Below, one piece after another: positions 1 to 8,014 of a stretch of 64,000 bases of DNA (position 1 is its first letter; every line of letters starts with the position of its first letter). Both the position numbers and the translations under genes were made by a program. Source of the DNA: an uncultured Roseateles sp. Its GTDB lineage: Bacteria; Pseudomonadota; Gammaproteobacteria; Burkholderiales; Burkholderiaceae. The DNA is taken from assembly GCA_946480605.1 (NCBI GenBank), contig CAMLKW010000003.1, positions 4,152 to 68,151 of the forward strand. Direction: 5' to 3'. The notes under the pieces are model-generated. The model worked only from the letters and a program-made list of their open reading frames with translations. It did not search any database and had not been told where the DNA came from.

Positions 1-1
1 G

Positions 2-799
2 CTGCTGAACCCGGCGCTGCTGGGCGTCTACCTCGCGGCGGCGCTGCTCATCGTGTTCTTCACGATCGCGGTGACGCGGTCGCCGCAGCTCGGCATGAAG
101 GACGCGGCCCTGGGCGCGCTGGTGGCGGCATTCCCCAACACCGGCTTCATGGGCGTGCCGCTCATCGTCGCGCTGCTGGGCGCCCCGGCCGGTGGCGTCG
201 TCGTCAGCACCATCCTGGCCGACCTGTTCGTCACCAGCTCGGTCTGCATCGCGCTGGCCCAGGCCGGCACCAACCTGCGCGCCGAGCGCGCCGCCTTCGT
301 GCAGGCGCTGAAGGCGGCCGGCTCCAACCCGCTGCCCTGGGCCATCGCGGTCGGCGCCTTGCTCGGCGGCAGCGGGCTGGAACTGCCCGGGCCGCTGAAC
401 AAGGCGATCGCGATGCTGGGTGACGCGGCCTCGCCGGTGGCCTTGTTCACCATCGGCGCGGTGCTGAGCCGCTCGGGCCGCGCCAACCGCGCCGCCGGCC
501 GCACGACGCCGCTGCGCCAGTACCTGCCGGTGGCGGCCATCAAGCTGCTGCTGCACCCGGCGCTGGTGTTCGGGCTGGCGGCGGCGGCCCGCTGGCTGGG
601 CGCGCCGCTGTCGCAGGGCCAGCTCGTCGCGCTGACGCTGGCGGCCGCGCTGCCCAGTGCCAGCAATGTGTCGCTGCTGGCCGAGCGCTACGGCGCCGAC
701 AACGGGCGCATCGCCCGCATCATCCTGGCGTCGACGGCGGCGGCCTTCCTGAGCTTCAGTGCGCTGGCGACGCTGCTGATCGCTCCAGCGGCAGGCTGA
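2..799 (+). CDS. AEC family (auxin efflux carrier-type) transporter, C-terminal part
   Basis: The reading frame is open from the left edge and ends at a TGA at 797-799, so the N-terminus is missing. The visible part has several hydrophobic helices and a central NTGFMGVPL motif, which is typical of AEC/BASS-fold permeases at the discontinuous helix. It continues with TM helices to the C-terminus (SNVSLLAERYG near the end). Family members export or import organic anions or auxin-like molecules in the inner membrane; the substrate cannot be told here. Its last 44 bases overlap the 3' end of the convergent histidine kinase gene. The GTG at 53 is internal to the frame and is not the real start. 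Confidence 0.85.
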   Translation: MLNPALLGVYLAAALLIVFFTIAVTRSPQLGMKDAALGALVAAFPNTGFMGVPLIVALLGAPAGGVVVSTILADLFVTSSVCIALAQAGTNLRAERAAFVQALKAAGSNPLPWAIAVGALLGGSGLELPGPLNKAIAMLGDAASPVALFTIGAVLSRSGRANRAAGRTTPLRQYLPVAAIKLLLHPALVFGLAAAARWLGAPLSQGQLVALTLAAALPSASNVSLLAERYGADNGRIARIILASTAAAFLSFSALATLLIAPAAG

Positions 800-2120
800 C
801 CATCACGCGCAGCCCGCCGCCGTCTCGGTTGGCCAGCGCCACGCGGCCGTCGTGCGCCTCGGCGATCTCGCGTACCAGCGCCAGCCCCAGGCCGGTGCCG
901 CCCGGCGCGCCCGGCTCGGCGCGCTTGGTGGAATAAAAGGGCAGCAGCGCCTGCGCCAGCACCGCCTCGCTCATGCCGGGGCCGCGGTCCAGCACCTCGA
1001 TGCGCAGCTCGCCGCCGGCCGTGGCCAGCCGTAGCGTGATCTCGTCGGGGTCGCTGCCGGACTCGTGCGCGTTCTTGATGAGGTTGAGCAGCGCCTGCTC
1101 GATCTGCGCCGCGTCGAACCAGCCCGGCTCGGCGGGCAGGTCGCCGTCGCGCTTGAACTCGCCCAGCGTCGCCAGCCGGTCGAGGAAGGCCTGCCAGCCC
1201 ACCGCCTCGCGTCGCGGCGCGGGCAGCTTGGCGAAGCTGGCATAGCCGCTCAGGAAGCCATGCAGGTGGGCCGCACGCGAGGCTATGCTGGCCAGCACCT
1301 GCGGCAGCCGCTCGGTGTCGCCGCGCCGGGCCAGTTCGGCGCCGCTGTGGGCCAGCGACGAGATCGGCGCCAGCGAGTTGTTCAGCTCGTGGCTCAGCAC
1401 GCGGATGACGCGCTTCCATGTCGCGACCTCGGCGCGCGACAGCTCGCGCGTCATGCGCCGCAGCAGCCGCAGCCGGTGCGGCTGGCCCTGCAGCCGGAAG
1501 GCGTGCGTGCTGTGGTGGAAGGTCTCCTCCGCACCGTCCTCGTCCAGCTTGACGGCGAACAGGCGGTCGGCCTCGCCGGCCAGCGCCTCGCGCAGCGGCT
1601 CGGGCAGTGCCGCGACGACCTGCGCGAAGTCCAGGCCGACCAGGCTGCGCCCGTCGCCCAGCAACTGGCGCGCGGCCAGGTTGGCGATGGCGATCCTGCC
1701 GCCGGGGCCGGTCAGCACCAGCGCGGTGGGCGTGTTCTGCACCACGGTGTCCAGCAGCAGCTCGCGCTGGGCCAGATGCTGGCGCTGCTCGCGCAGGGCC
1801 AGGCCCAGCTCGGCGTGCAGGCGCGCCAGCCCGGCCAGCTCGCGCGGGCCGTCGGCCACCAGGTTGAGGCTGAAGTCGCCGTCGCGGTAGCTCAGCACCG
1901 CGCCCTCCAGCGCGCGCGTCAGCCGCCGCAGCGGCGCCAGCCAGCGCGAGGCCAGCCAGGCCAGCAGCGGCAGCATCACCGCGACGGCGGCGCCCAGCGC
2001 GACGGCGTCCGTCAGACCCAGCCGGCGCACGCCCAGGATGACCAGCGGCGGCACGGCCGCCGCCGTCGCCAGCGACAGCAGTGCGCGCGCCCGCAGCGAC
2101 AGCGGCGCCAGCAGCTTCAT
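756..2120 (-). CDS. NtrY-like sensor histidine kinase
   Basis: A 454-residue inner-membrane kinase. Two N-terminal hydrophobic segments flank a very short loop and are followed by a HAMP-like linker and a PAS-like segment. The phosphoacceptor box is VLSHELNNSLAPISSLAHS, the form seen in NtrY/AtoS-type kinases, and the C-terminal ATPase has N and G boxes (NLIKNAHESG, DRGPGMSE, GGTGLGLALVREI). The ATG at 2118-2120 overlaps the stop of the upstream response regulator gene (ATGA), so the two are translationally coupled and should form a cognate pair. The longer frame upstream of this start is antisense-frame noise inside the regulator gene. Confidence 0.9.
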   Translation of the reverse strand: MKLLAPLSLRARALLSLATAAAVPPLVILGVRRLGLTDAVALGAAVAVMLPLLAWLASRWLAPLRRLTRALEGAVLSYRDGDFSLNLVADGPRELAGLARLHAELGLALREQRQHLAQRELLLDTVVQNTPTALVLTGPGGRIAIANLAARQLLGDGRSLVGLDFAQVVAALPEPLREALAGEADRLFAVKLDEDGAEETFHHSTHAFRLQGQPHRLRLLRRMTRELSRAEVATWKRVIRVLSHELNNSLAPISSLAHSGAELARRGDTERLPQVLASIASRAAHLHGFLSGYASFAKLPAPRREAVGWQAFLDRLATLGEFKRDGDLPAEPGWFDAAQIEQALLNLIKNAHESGSDPDEITLRLATAGGELRIEVLDRGPGMSEAVLAQALLPFYSTKRAEPGAPGGTGLGLALVREIAEAHDGRVALANRDGGGLRVMVSLPLERSAASPAH

Positions 2121-3460
2121 GGGTTGATGCCGTAGCGTTCCAGCCGGCGGTACAGCGCCTGGCGCGACAGGCCCAGCTGCGTCGCCGCGCGGCTGACGAT
2201 GCCGCCCGCAGCGGCCAGCGCCGCGACGACGGCGTCGCGGCTGGGCTCGTCCAGGTTGCGCCAGGCACCACCGCCGTTGCCGTTGGCCTCTTCCAGCCCC
2301 AGCAGCGCGGGCGTGATCTCGCCGCCCTGGCACAGCAGCGCCGCGCGCTCCAGCGCGTTCTTCAGCTCGCGCACATTGCCGGGCCAGCGGTGCGCCAGCA
2401 GCGCGTCGCGGGCCGCGTCGCTCAGCCGCGCGCGGCCGGCCAGGAAATGCTCGGCCAGCGGCAGCACGTCGTCGCGGCGTTCGGCCAGCGCCGGCAGCTT
2501 CAGCTCGATGAGGTTGAGCCGGTAGAACAAGTCCTCGCGGAAGCCGCCGGCCTTGACCATCGCGCGCAGGTCCGCGTTCGTCGCGCTCAGCACGCGCACG
2601 CGGGTCTGGCGCGTCTTGCTGGAACCCAGCCGCTCGAACTGGCCGGTCTCCAGCACGCGCAGCAGCTTCATCTGGCCGGCCAGCGGCAGGTTGGCGATCT
2701 CGTCCAGGAACAGCGTGCCGCCGTCCGCCGCCTCGAAGCGGCCCACGCGCGCCTTGGCCGCACCGGTGTAGGCGCCGCTGTCGCTGCCGAACAGTTCCGC
2801 CTCGATCAGGTCGGCCGGCAGCGCGCCGCAGTTCAGCGCGACGAACGGGCCGGCCGAAGCCGCCGAGTTCGCATGCACGAAGGCCGCGATGCGCTCCTTG
2901 CCGGCGCCGTTGGGCCCGGTGATCAGTACCGGCACCGGCGCCGCGGCGATCTGGCCGGCCAGCTCCAGCAGGTTGGCCATGGCGTCCGACGCGAACACGA
3001 CGCCGGCCAGGTCGTGCTTGCGCGCCAGCGCCGTGCGCCGCGCGGCGCGTGCCTCGCGCAGCTGCGCGATCTCGCGGTTGGCCTCGCCCAGTTCCAGCAG
3101 GTTCTCGACGGTGGCCACCAACTTGGCGTCGTCCCAGGGCTTGGCCAGGTAGTCGGCCGCGCCGGCCTTCACCAGCGCCACGGCCGCGTCCAGCCGCGTC
3201 CAGGCGGTCAGCAGGATGATGGGCAGGTCGGGGCGCTTCGCGCGTATCGCGCGGAACAGCTGTTCGCCCTCTTCGCCGGAGGTCGTGTCCGCCGTGAAGT
3301 TCATGTCCTGGATGACCAGGCCGAACGGCCGCGCCTCCAGCAGCGCCAGGCCGGCTTCAGGGCTGGTGGCGACGCTGGCTTCGATGTCGTGCAGGGACAG
3401 CAATAACTCCAGCGCCTGGCATACGCCGGGGTGGTCGTCGATGATCAGAACTCGTCGCAT
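2117..3460 (-). CDS. Sigma-54-dependent response regulator (NtrC family)
   Basis: A 447-residue protein with receiver, AAA+ and Fis-type HTH domains. The receiver has acidic residues IIDD at 6-9, the phosphorylatable Asp52 (VIQDMNF) and Lys108 (LAKPWD). The AAA+ domain has Walker A GPNGAGKE (182-189) and the sigma-54 contact loop GAYTGA (229-234, a Tyr variant of GAFTGA). The C-terminus is a Fis-type helix-turn-helix (ATQLGLSRQALYRRLERYG). It is coupled to the kinase gene downstream. From memory, regulators with this receiver signature often sit beside tripartite ABC efflux operons. Here such an operon, with a sigma-54 promoter, lies about 19 kb away (22363-28791), so it is a plausible target by inference. 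Confidence 0.92.
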   Translation of the reverse strand: MRRVLIIDDHPGVCQALELLLSLHDIEASVATSPEAGLALLEARPFGLVIQDMNFTADTTSGEEGEQLFRAIRAKRPDLPIILLTAWTRLDAAVALVKAGAADYLAKPWDDAKLVATVENLLELGEANREIAQLREARAARRTALARKHDLAGVVFASDAMANLLELAGQIAAAPVPVLITGPNGAGKERIAAFVHANSAASAGPFVALNCGALPADLIEAELFGSDSGAYTGAAKARVGRFEAADGGTLFLDEIANLPLAGQMKLLRVLETGQFERLGSSKTRQTRVRVLSATNADLRAMVKAGGFREDLFYRLNLIELKLPALAERRDDVLPLAEHFLAGRARLSDAARDALLAHRWPGNVRELKNALERAALLCQGGEITPALLGLEEANGNGGGAWRNLDEPSRDAVVAALAAAGGIVSRAATQLGLSRQALYRRLERYGINP

Positions 3461-3487
3461 GGCGGCGGAGGATAGTAGGCTGACACC

Positions 3488-5770
3488 ATGAGCGAGCAAA
3501 AGATCGAGCTGTACGACGGCCCAGCCGGCGGCTGGGGTGCGTTGAAGAGCGTCGCCCACCACTTGCACGAGCAGGGCGTGGCCGTGAAGGGTGCAAAGAC
3601 TCTCCTGCACGCCAACCAGACCGACGGCTTCGACTGCCCCGGCTGCGCCTGGCCCGACCGCGACCACCGCTCGACCTTCGAATTCTGCGAGAACGGCGCC
3701 AAGGCCGTGGCCGCCGAGGCGACGGCGCGGCGGGCGACGCCCGAGGTCATTGGCGCGAAGACGCTGGCCGAGTGGGCCGAGGCGTCGGACTACGAGCTGG
3801 AAGCCACCGGCCGCCTGACCGAACCCATGGTCTACGACGCGCAGACCGACCGTTACCAGCGCACCACCTGGGACGCCGCTTTCGCGCTGATCGCCCGCGA
3901 ACTGCAGGCACTGCCCGATCCCAACCAGGCCATCTTCTACACGTCGGGTCGCACCAGCAACGAGGCGGCCTTTCTGTACCAGTTGTTCGTGCGCGAGTAC
4001 GGCACCAACAACTTTCCCGACTGCTCCAACATGTGCCACGAGCCCAGCGGCTCGGCGCTGAAGCCCACCATAGGCGTCGGCAAGGGCACGGTGACGTTGG
4101 CGGACTTCGAGCAGGCGGACTGCATCCTCGTGTTCGGCCAGAACCCCGGCACCAACCACCCGCGCATGCTGGGCGAGCTGCGCGCGGCCCGCAAGCGTGG
4201 TGCGCGCATCGTCAGCTTCAACCCGCTGCGCGAGCGCGGGCTGGAGCGCTTTGCCGACCCGCAGAACGCGCTGGAGATGGCGACGCTGGGCGATTCGCCG
4301 ATCAGCAGCCACTACTTCCAGCTCAAGGTGGGTGGCGACTTCGCGCTGCTGAAGGGCATGTGCAAGCGCGTGGTCGAGCGCGAGGCGCTGGACCGCGAGT
4401 TCATCGCGCAGCACACGGCGGGATTCGACACCTTCGTCGCCGAACTGCGCGAGCAGCCGTGGGAGCCGCTGGTCGAAGCCTCGGGCCTGACGCGCGAGCA
4501 GATCGAACAGGCCGCCGACCTCTACGTCGCCGCCGAGCGCGCCATCGTCTGCTGGGGCATGGGCATCACGCAGCACCGGCATTCGGTGGCGACCATCCAG
4601 ATGATCGTCAACCTGCTGCTGCTGCGCGGCAACCTGGGCCGCCCCGGCGCGGGCGTGTGCCCGGTGCGCGGCCACAGCAATGTGCAGGGCGACCGCACGA
4701 TGGGCATCTACGAGAAGCCAGCAGCAGCCTTCCTGGACAAGCTGGGCGAGGTGTTCGGCTTCGAGCCGCCGCGCGAGCACGGCTATGACACGGTGGGTGC
4801 CATCCAGGCCATGCTGGACGGCAAGGGCAAGGTCTTCATCGCGATGGGTGGCAACTTCGCCGCGGCCACGCCCGACACGGCGGCCACGTGGCGCGCGCTG
4901 CGCCGCTGCGAGCTGACCGTGCACATCACGACCAAGTTCAACCGCAGCCATGTCGTGCATGGCCGGCAGGCGCTGGTGCTGCCGGTGCTGGGGCGCACCG
5001 AGATCGACGTGCAGGCCAGCGGCCCGCAGGGCGTCACGGTGGAGGACTCGATGAGCATGGTGCATCTGTCCGCCGGCATGAACGCGCCGGCGTCGGAGCA
5101 TCTGCTGTCCGAGCCCATGCTGGTGGCGCGCATGGCCGCGGCCACGCTGCCGAACAGCCGCACGCCGTGGCTGGCGTTGGCCGGCGACTACGCCGCCATC
5201 CGCGACAAGATAGCCGCCGTGCTGCCCGACTTCGCCGGCTTCAACGAGAAGCTCAAGGTGCCGGGCGGCTTCCGGCTACGCAACACGGCGAGCGAGCGCG
5301 AATGGGTGACGGCATCCGGCAAGGCCCAGTTCAGCACGCATGGCCTGCCCACCGACCTCGCCGTCGAGCGCGTCGCCGAGCGGCAGCGCGACGTGCGCGT
5401 GTTCACGCTGACCACGCTGCGCTCGCACGACCAGTACAACACCACCATCTACGGCCACGACGACCGCTACCGCGGCGTCTACGGCCACCGCCGCGTGGTC
5501 TTCATCCACGCCGACGACATCCGCGACCTGGGCCTGAAGGCCGGCGACTGGGTGGACATCACCAGCCTCTACGTCGGCGAAGGCAGCGACGACGTGCAGC
5601 AGCGCCGCGCCGAACGCTTCCTGCTGGTGGCCTACGACATCCCGCGCGGCTGCCTGGCCAGCTACTACCCCGAGACCAACCCGCTGGTGCCGCTGGAGAG
5701 CTTCTCGCTGGTGGCGCGCACGCCCACGTCCAAGTCCATCCCGGTCGTGCTGAGCCCGCATGCGCGATGA
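3488..5770 (+). CDS. FdhF/YdeP family molybdopterin oxidoreductase
   Basis: A 760-residue cytoplasmic protein with no signal peptide. Features visible are the N-terminal DGFDCPGCAWPD segment, the TSGRTSNEAAFLYQ motif, NMCHEPSG in place of the formate dehydrogenase (seleno)Cys region, GQNPGTNHPRMLGEL for cofactor binding, and a C-terminal molydopterin-dinucleotide domain (TTLRSHDQYNTTIYG). These match the YdeP branch of FdhF homologues, whose physiological substrate is poorly defined; YdeP is linked to acid resistance in E. coli. It is divergent from the sigma-54 regulator with only 27 bases between starts, and overlaps the next small gene by 11 bases. Confidence 0.9.
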   Translation: MSEQKIELYDGPAGGWGALKSVAHHLHEQGVAVKGAKTLLHANQTDGFDCPGCAWPDRDHRSTFEFCENGAKAVAAEATARRATPEVIGAKTLAEWAEASDYELEATGRLTEPMVYDAQTDRYQRTTWDAAFALIARELQALPDPNQAIFYTSGRTSNEAAFLYQLFVREYGTNNFPDCSNMCHEPSGSALKPTIGVGKGTVTLADFEQADCILVFGQNPGTNHPRMLGELRAARKRGARIVSFNPLRERGLERFADPQNALEMATLGDSPISSHYFQLKVGGDFALLKGMCKRVVEREALDREFIAQHTAGFDTFVAELREQPWEPLVEASGLTREQIEQAADLYVAAERAIVCWGMGITQHRHSVATIQMIVNLLLLRGNLGRPGAGVCPVRGHSNVQGDRTMGIYEKPAAAFLDKLGEVFGFEPPREHGYDTVGAIQAMLDGKGKVFIAMGGNFAAATPDTAATWRALRRCELTVHITTKFNRSHVVHGRQALVLPVLGRTEIDVQASGPQGVTVEDSMSMVHLSAGMNAPASEHLLSEPMLVARMAAATLPNSRTPWLALAGDYAAIRDKIAAVLPDFAGFNEKLKVPGGFRLRNTASEREWVTASGKAQFSTHGLPTDLAVERVAERQRDVRVFTLTTLRSHDQYNTTIYGHDDRYRGVYGHRRVVFIHADDIRDLGLKAGDWVDITSLYVGEGSDDVQQRRAERFLLVAYDIPRGCLASYYPETNPLVPLESFSLVARTPTSKSIPVVLSPHAR

Positions 5771-6020
5771 GGACGCGCTGCTGAGCCTGCTGCTGGAACT
5801 GGACCAGGGCGAGGGCGTCGCGCTGGCGCGGCTGGCCAAGCGGCTGGATCAGCGCGTCAGCGTGCTGCTGCGCCTGGGCACGGGGCTGAGCGATGCCGTC
5901 GTCGGCGGCCTCCCGGGGCCCGGCTGGCTGCGCATGGCCTGCGATGACGCCGGCCGCTGGACCGCCCACCTCACTCCCACTGGCCGCGAGGCCGCACGCC
6001 AAAGGACTTCCGCGCCATGA
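5760..6020 (+). CDS. Small winged-helix-like protein next to the FdhF homologue
   Basis: An 86-residue hypothetical protein beginning MRDEDALLSLLLELDQGEG. It overlaps the end of the oxidoreductase gene by 11 bases and the GST start by 4, so it is read as part of the same operon. The pattern (helix, LARLAKRLDQRVSVLLR helix-turn-helix-like stretch, then GPGWLRMACDDAGRWTAHLTPTGREAA) looks like a compact winged-helix ending in a beta hairpin. I do not know a named family. A role in regulating or assembling the adjacent molybdoenzyme is inference from position only. Confidence 0.6.
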   Translation: MRDEDALLSLLLELDQGEGVALARLAKRLDQRVSVLLRLGTGLSDAVVGGLPGPGWLRMACDDAGRWTAHLTPTGREAARQRTSAP

Positions 6021-6631
6021 AACTGCTGGGCCGCCTCACCTCCATCAATGTCCGCAAGGTCGCCTGGACCGCTCGCCTGCTGGGCCTGGACCTGCCGCGC
6101 GAGGACTGGGGCGCGGGTTTCCGCTCCACGCAGGAGCCGGACTACCTCGCGCTCAACCCCAATGCGCTGATCCCCGTGCTCATCGACGGCGACTTCGTGC
6201 TGTGGGAGAGCAACAGCATCTGCCGCTACCTGGCCGCCAGGCAGGGCGACACCGGCCTGCTGCCCGCCGAGCCGCGGGCGCGTGCCAAGGTCGAGCAGTG
6301 GATGGACTGGCAGGCCGGTGAGCTGAACAACTCGTGGCGCGTGGCCTTCATGGCGCTGGTGCGCGGCCAGCCGGCCGCGCCCGAGGCCGTCGCCGCCAGC
6401 GTGGCGAACTGGAACCGCCACATGGCCATGCTGGACGCGCAGCTCGCGCGTACCGGCGCCCATGTCTGCGGCGCCGGCTTCACGCTGGCCGACGTGGTGC
6501 TGGGCCTGTCCGCCCAGCGCTGGAAGAACGCGCCCATCGAACGCGTCGAGCTGTCGGCGGTGGAGGCCTGGCTGCAGCGCCTCGCGGCCCGACCGGGGTT
6601 TGCGGACTACGTGGGCAACGGCATGGCCTGA
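6017..6631 (+). CDS. Glutathione S-transferase family protein
   Basis: A 204-residue soluble protein with a thioredoxin-like N-terminal domain (MKLLGRLTSINVRKVAW, cis-Pro region NALIPVLIDGDFVLWESNSICRYL with the Glu-Ser pair that binds the glutathione gamma-glutamyl group) and an all-helical C-terminal domain (TLADVVLGLSAQRW). Length and motifs fit the usual bacterial GST. The start ATG lies within ATGA-type overlap with the preceding small gene. The substrate is unknown. Confidence 0.88.
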   Translation: MKLLGRLTSINVRKVAWTARLLGLDLPREDWGAGFRSTQEPDYLALNPNALIPVLIDGDFVLWESNSICRYLAARQGDTGLLPAEPRARAKVEQWMDWQAGELNNSWRVAFMALVRGQPAAPEAVAASVANWNRHMAMLDAQLARTGAHVCGAGFTLADVVLGLSAQRWKNAPIERVELSAVEAWLQRLAARPGFADYVGNGMA

Positions 6632-6649
6632 GGGACTGATGAGAGGCGC

Positions 6650-6982
6650 TCAGCCCGCAGGCTTGAGCATGCCCCGTCCCACCTGGCGGCCGCCCTCGTA
6701 GATGCCGAACTCCAGCCGGTCCTCGCGCAGCCTCAAGGTGTCCAGACAGGTGGCCGTCAGATCGGTCGTCTCGCCGGGATCGACCTTGTCGCGCGGCGGC
6801 GGCAGCTTCAGCGCACACGTGACGTCTTCCTTCAGTCCCGCAAAGCGCAGCTGCGGTCGGTAGCCGCTGTAGAAGGGGGTGTCCCGGCCGACCTGGCCTT
6901 GCCGGGTCAGCAGCGTCACGCTGGCAGGCAGGGGGCTGGCCTTGGGAAACTCCAGCGTCCTGGGCGCGGGCTCACTCGCCAT
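6650..6982 (-). CDS. Free-standing EF-Tu domain III-like protein
   Basis: A 110-residue protein. Residues 21-108 align by eye with the C-terminal beta-barrel domain of elongation factor Tu: SVTLLTRQGQ, then GRDTPFYSGYRPQLRF (EF-Tu GRHTPFF..YRPQFYF), EDVTCALKLP (TDVTG.IELP), a VDPGE turn (VMPGD), and a final FGIYEGGRQVGRGML (FAIREGGRTVGAGVV). There is no GTPase domain, nor any domain II. The ATG at 6982 was chosen because the homology begins just after it; no good Shine-Dalgarno is visible, and an upstream start is possible since the frame stays open to 7330. The function is unknown. Confidence 0.65.
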   Translation of the reverse strand: MASEPAPRTLEFPKASPLPASVTLLTRQGQVGRDTPFYSGYRPQLRFAGLKEDVTCALKLPPPRDKVDPGETTDLTATCLDTLRLREDRLEFGIYEGGRQVGRGMLKPAG

Positions 6983-7139
6983 GGCCAGGGGGGGTGACGC
7001 CGAAAAGGGCGGCGGCGATGCAGGCGGCCTGCAGGCCAGAGACACGGTGAGGCATGGGTGGGGCGGCCGCGTGGCCGCTGGCAAGCGAAGAGGCGTGGCA
7101 TTGCAGCAGCGCCGACCTCGCGCAGCCATCCCTACGGTA

Positions 7140-7973
7140 TCAGTCCAGCTGCACCGGCGCGAAGGGCTGCTGCCCGTCCCGTGCCGCGCAGCCAAGGACT
7201 TCGAGCACATCCAGCACCGTCGCCACCACGAGATCCGGCTCGCTGAACTGCGGGAAGTGCCCACTCTCCTCGGCCAGCACCTGGCGGCCCAGGGGCGACA
7301 AGGCCACCAGCCCGCGCTGGTGCGCGGCACGGGCCTGCAGCAGCGCAGGCCTGGTGGCCCAGCTCATCGCCGGCTTCGTGCCAGTAACGACGCGCAGGGG
7401 GACCGGCGGAAAGGGTGGCGCCGCAGCCAGTTCGGCAGCCGAGCGCGAGGTGTGCTCGGTCTCGTGCCAGTGCGGCGGCGGCACCAGTCGGCGCATCAGC
7501 CAGGCCAGGCCTTTCTGCAGTGCGTTCTCGTGCGCCTCCAGCGCCGTCAGGTCTTGCGGCGCCGTGGCTTCCAGCAGCACGACGCCAGCCACGTCCGATG
7601 GGTGCCGCCGCGCGAACAGCTGCGCCGCCAGCCCGCCGAACGAATGCCCCACCAGCACATAGGGCGGTGAGAGCTGCAGCGTGGCGAGCAGGCGGTGCAG
7701 CGCGGTCACCATCGCGCTCGCGGTCTGGTCCTTGGCAGGGCGCGCGCTTCGGCCGATGCCGGGGCGGTTGTAGGCCAGCGTCGTGGTGCGCGCCGCGATG
7801 CCTTCGAACACGCGCATCCAGCCCGCCAGGGGGCCGCCGGAGCCGTTGATCAGTACGACGGTGGGCGCGCCGGAGCCGGCACGCACCAACTCGACGGCAT
7901 GGCCGTCGACATCGACCAGGGTGGCCGGGGGCAGCTTGGGCATGCGGCAGATGACGAGCCGTGGGGCCGCCAT
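7140..7973 (-). CDS. Alpha/beta hydrolase
   Basis: A 277-residue protein with the canonical fold elements: oxyanion strand VVLINGSGGPLAGW, NRPGIGRS, nucleophile elbow GHSFGG (Ser), and a late His in EESGHFPQFSEP. No signal peptide is evident, although the first eleven residues may not be translated: MPKLPPATL at 7943 is an equally good start and fits the family's usual N-terminus better. The substrate is unknown. It is followed after about 155 bases by the EF-Tu-like gene on the same strand. Confidence 0.82.
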   Translation of the reverse strand: MAAPRLVICRMPKLPPATLVDVDGHAVELVRAGSGAPTVVLINGSGGPLAGWMRVFEGIAARTTTLAYNRPGIGRSARPAKDQTASAMVTALHRLLATLQLSPPYVLVGHSFGGLAAQLFARRHPSDVAGVVLLEATAPQDLTALEAHENALQKGLAWLMRRLVPPPHWHETEHTSRSAAELAAAPPFPPVPLRVVTGTKPAMSWATRPALLQARAAHQRGLVALSPLGRQVLAEESGHFPQFSEPDLVVATVLDVLEVLGCAARDGQQPFAPVQLD

Positions 7974-8014
7974 TCTGCGGCATGCCCTGCCACTGCGCGG
8001 TCAGGCCGTGGGCC

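Noticed and set aside
3461..5101. Minus-strand frame extending the sigma-54 regulator to 994 codons
   Set aside because: The extra part is antisense to the fdhF-like gene, has the composition of a shadow frame, and the receiver domain starts cleanly at 3460.
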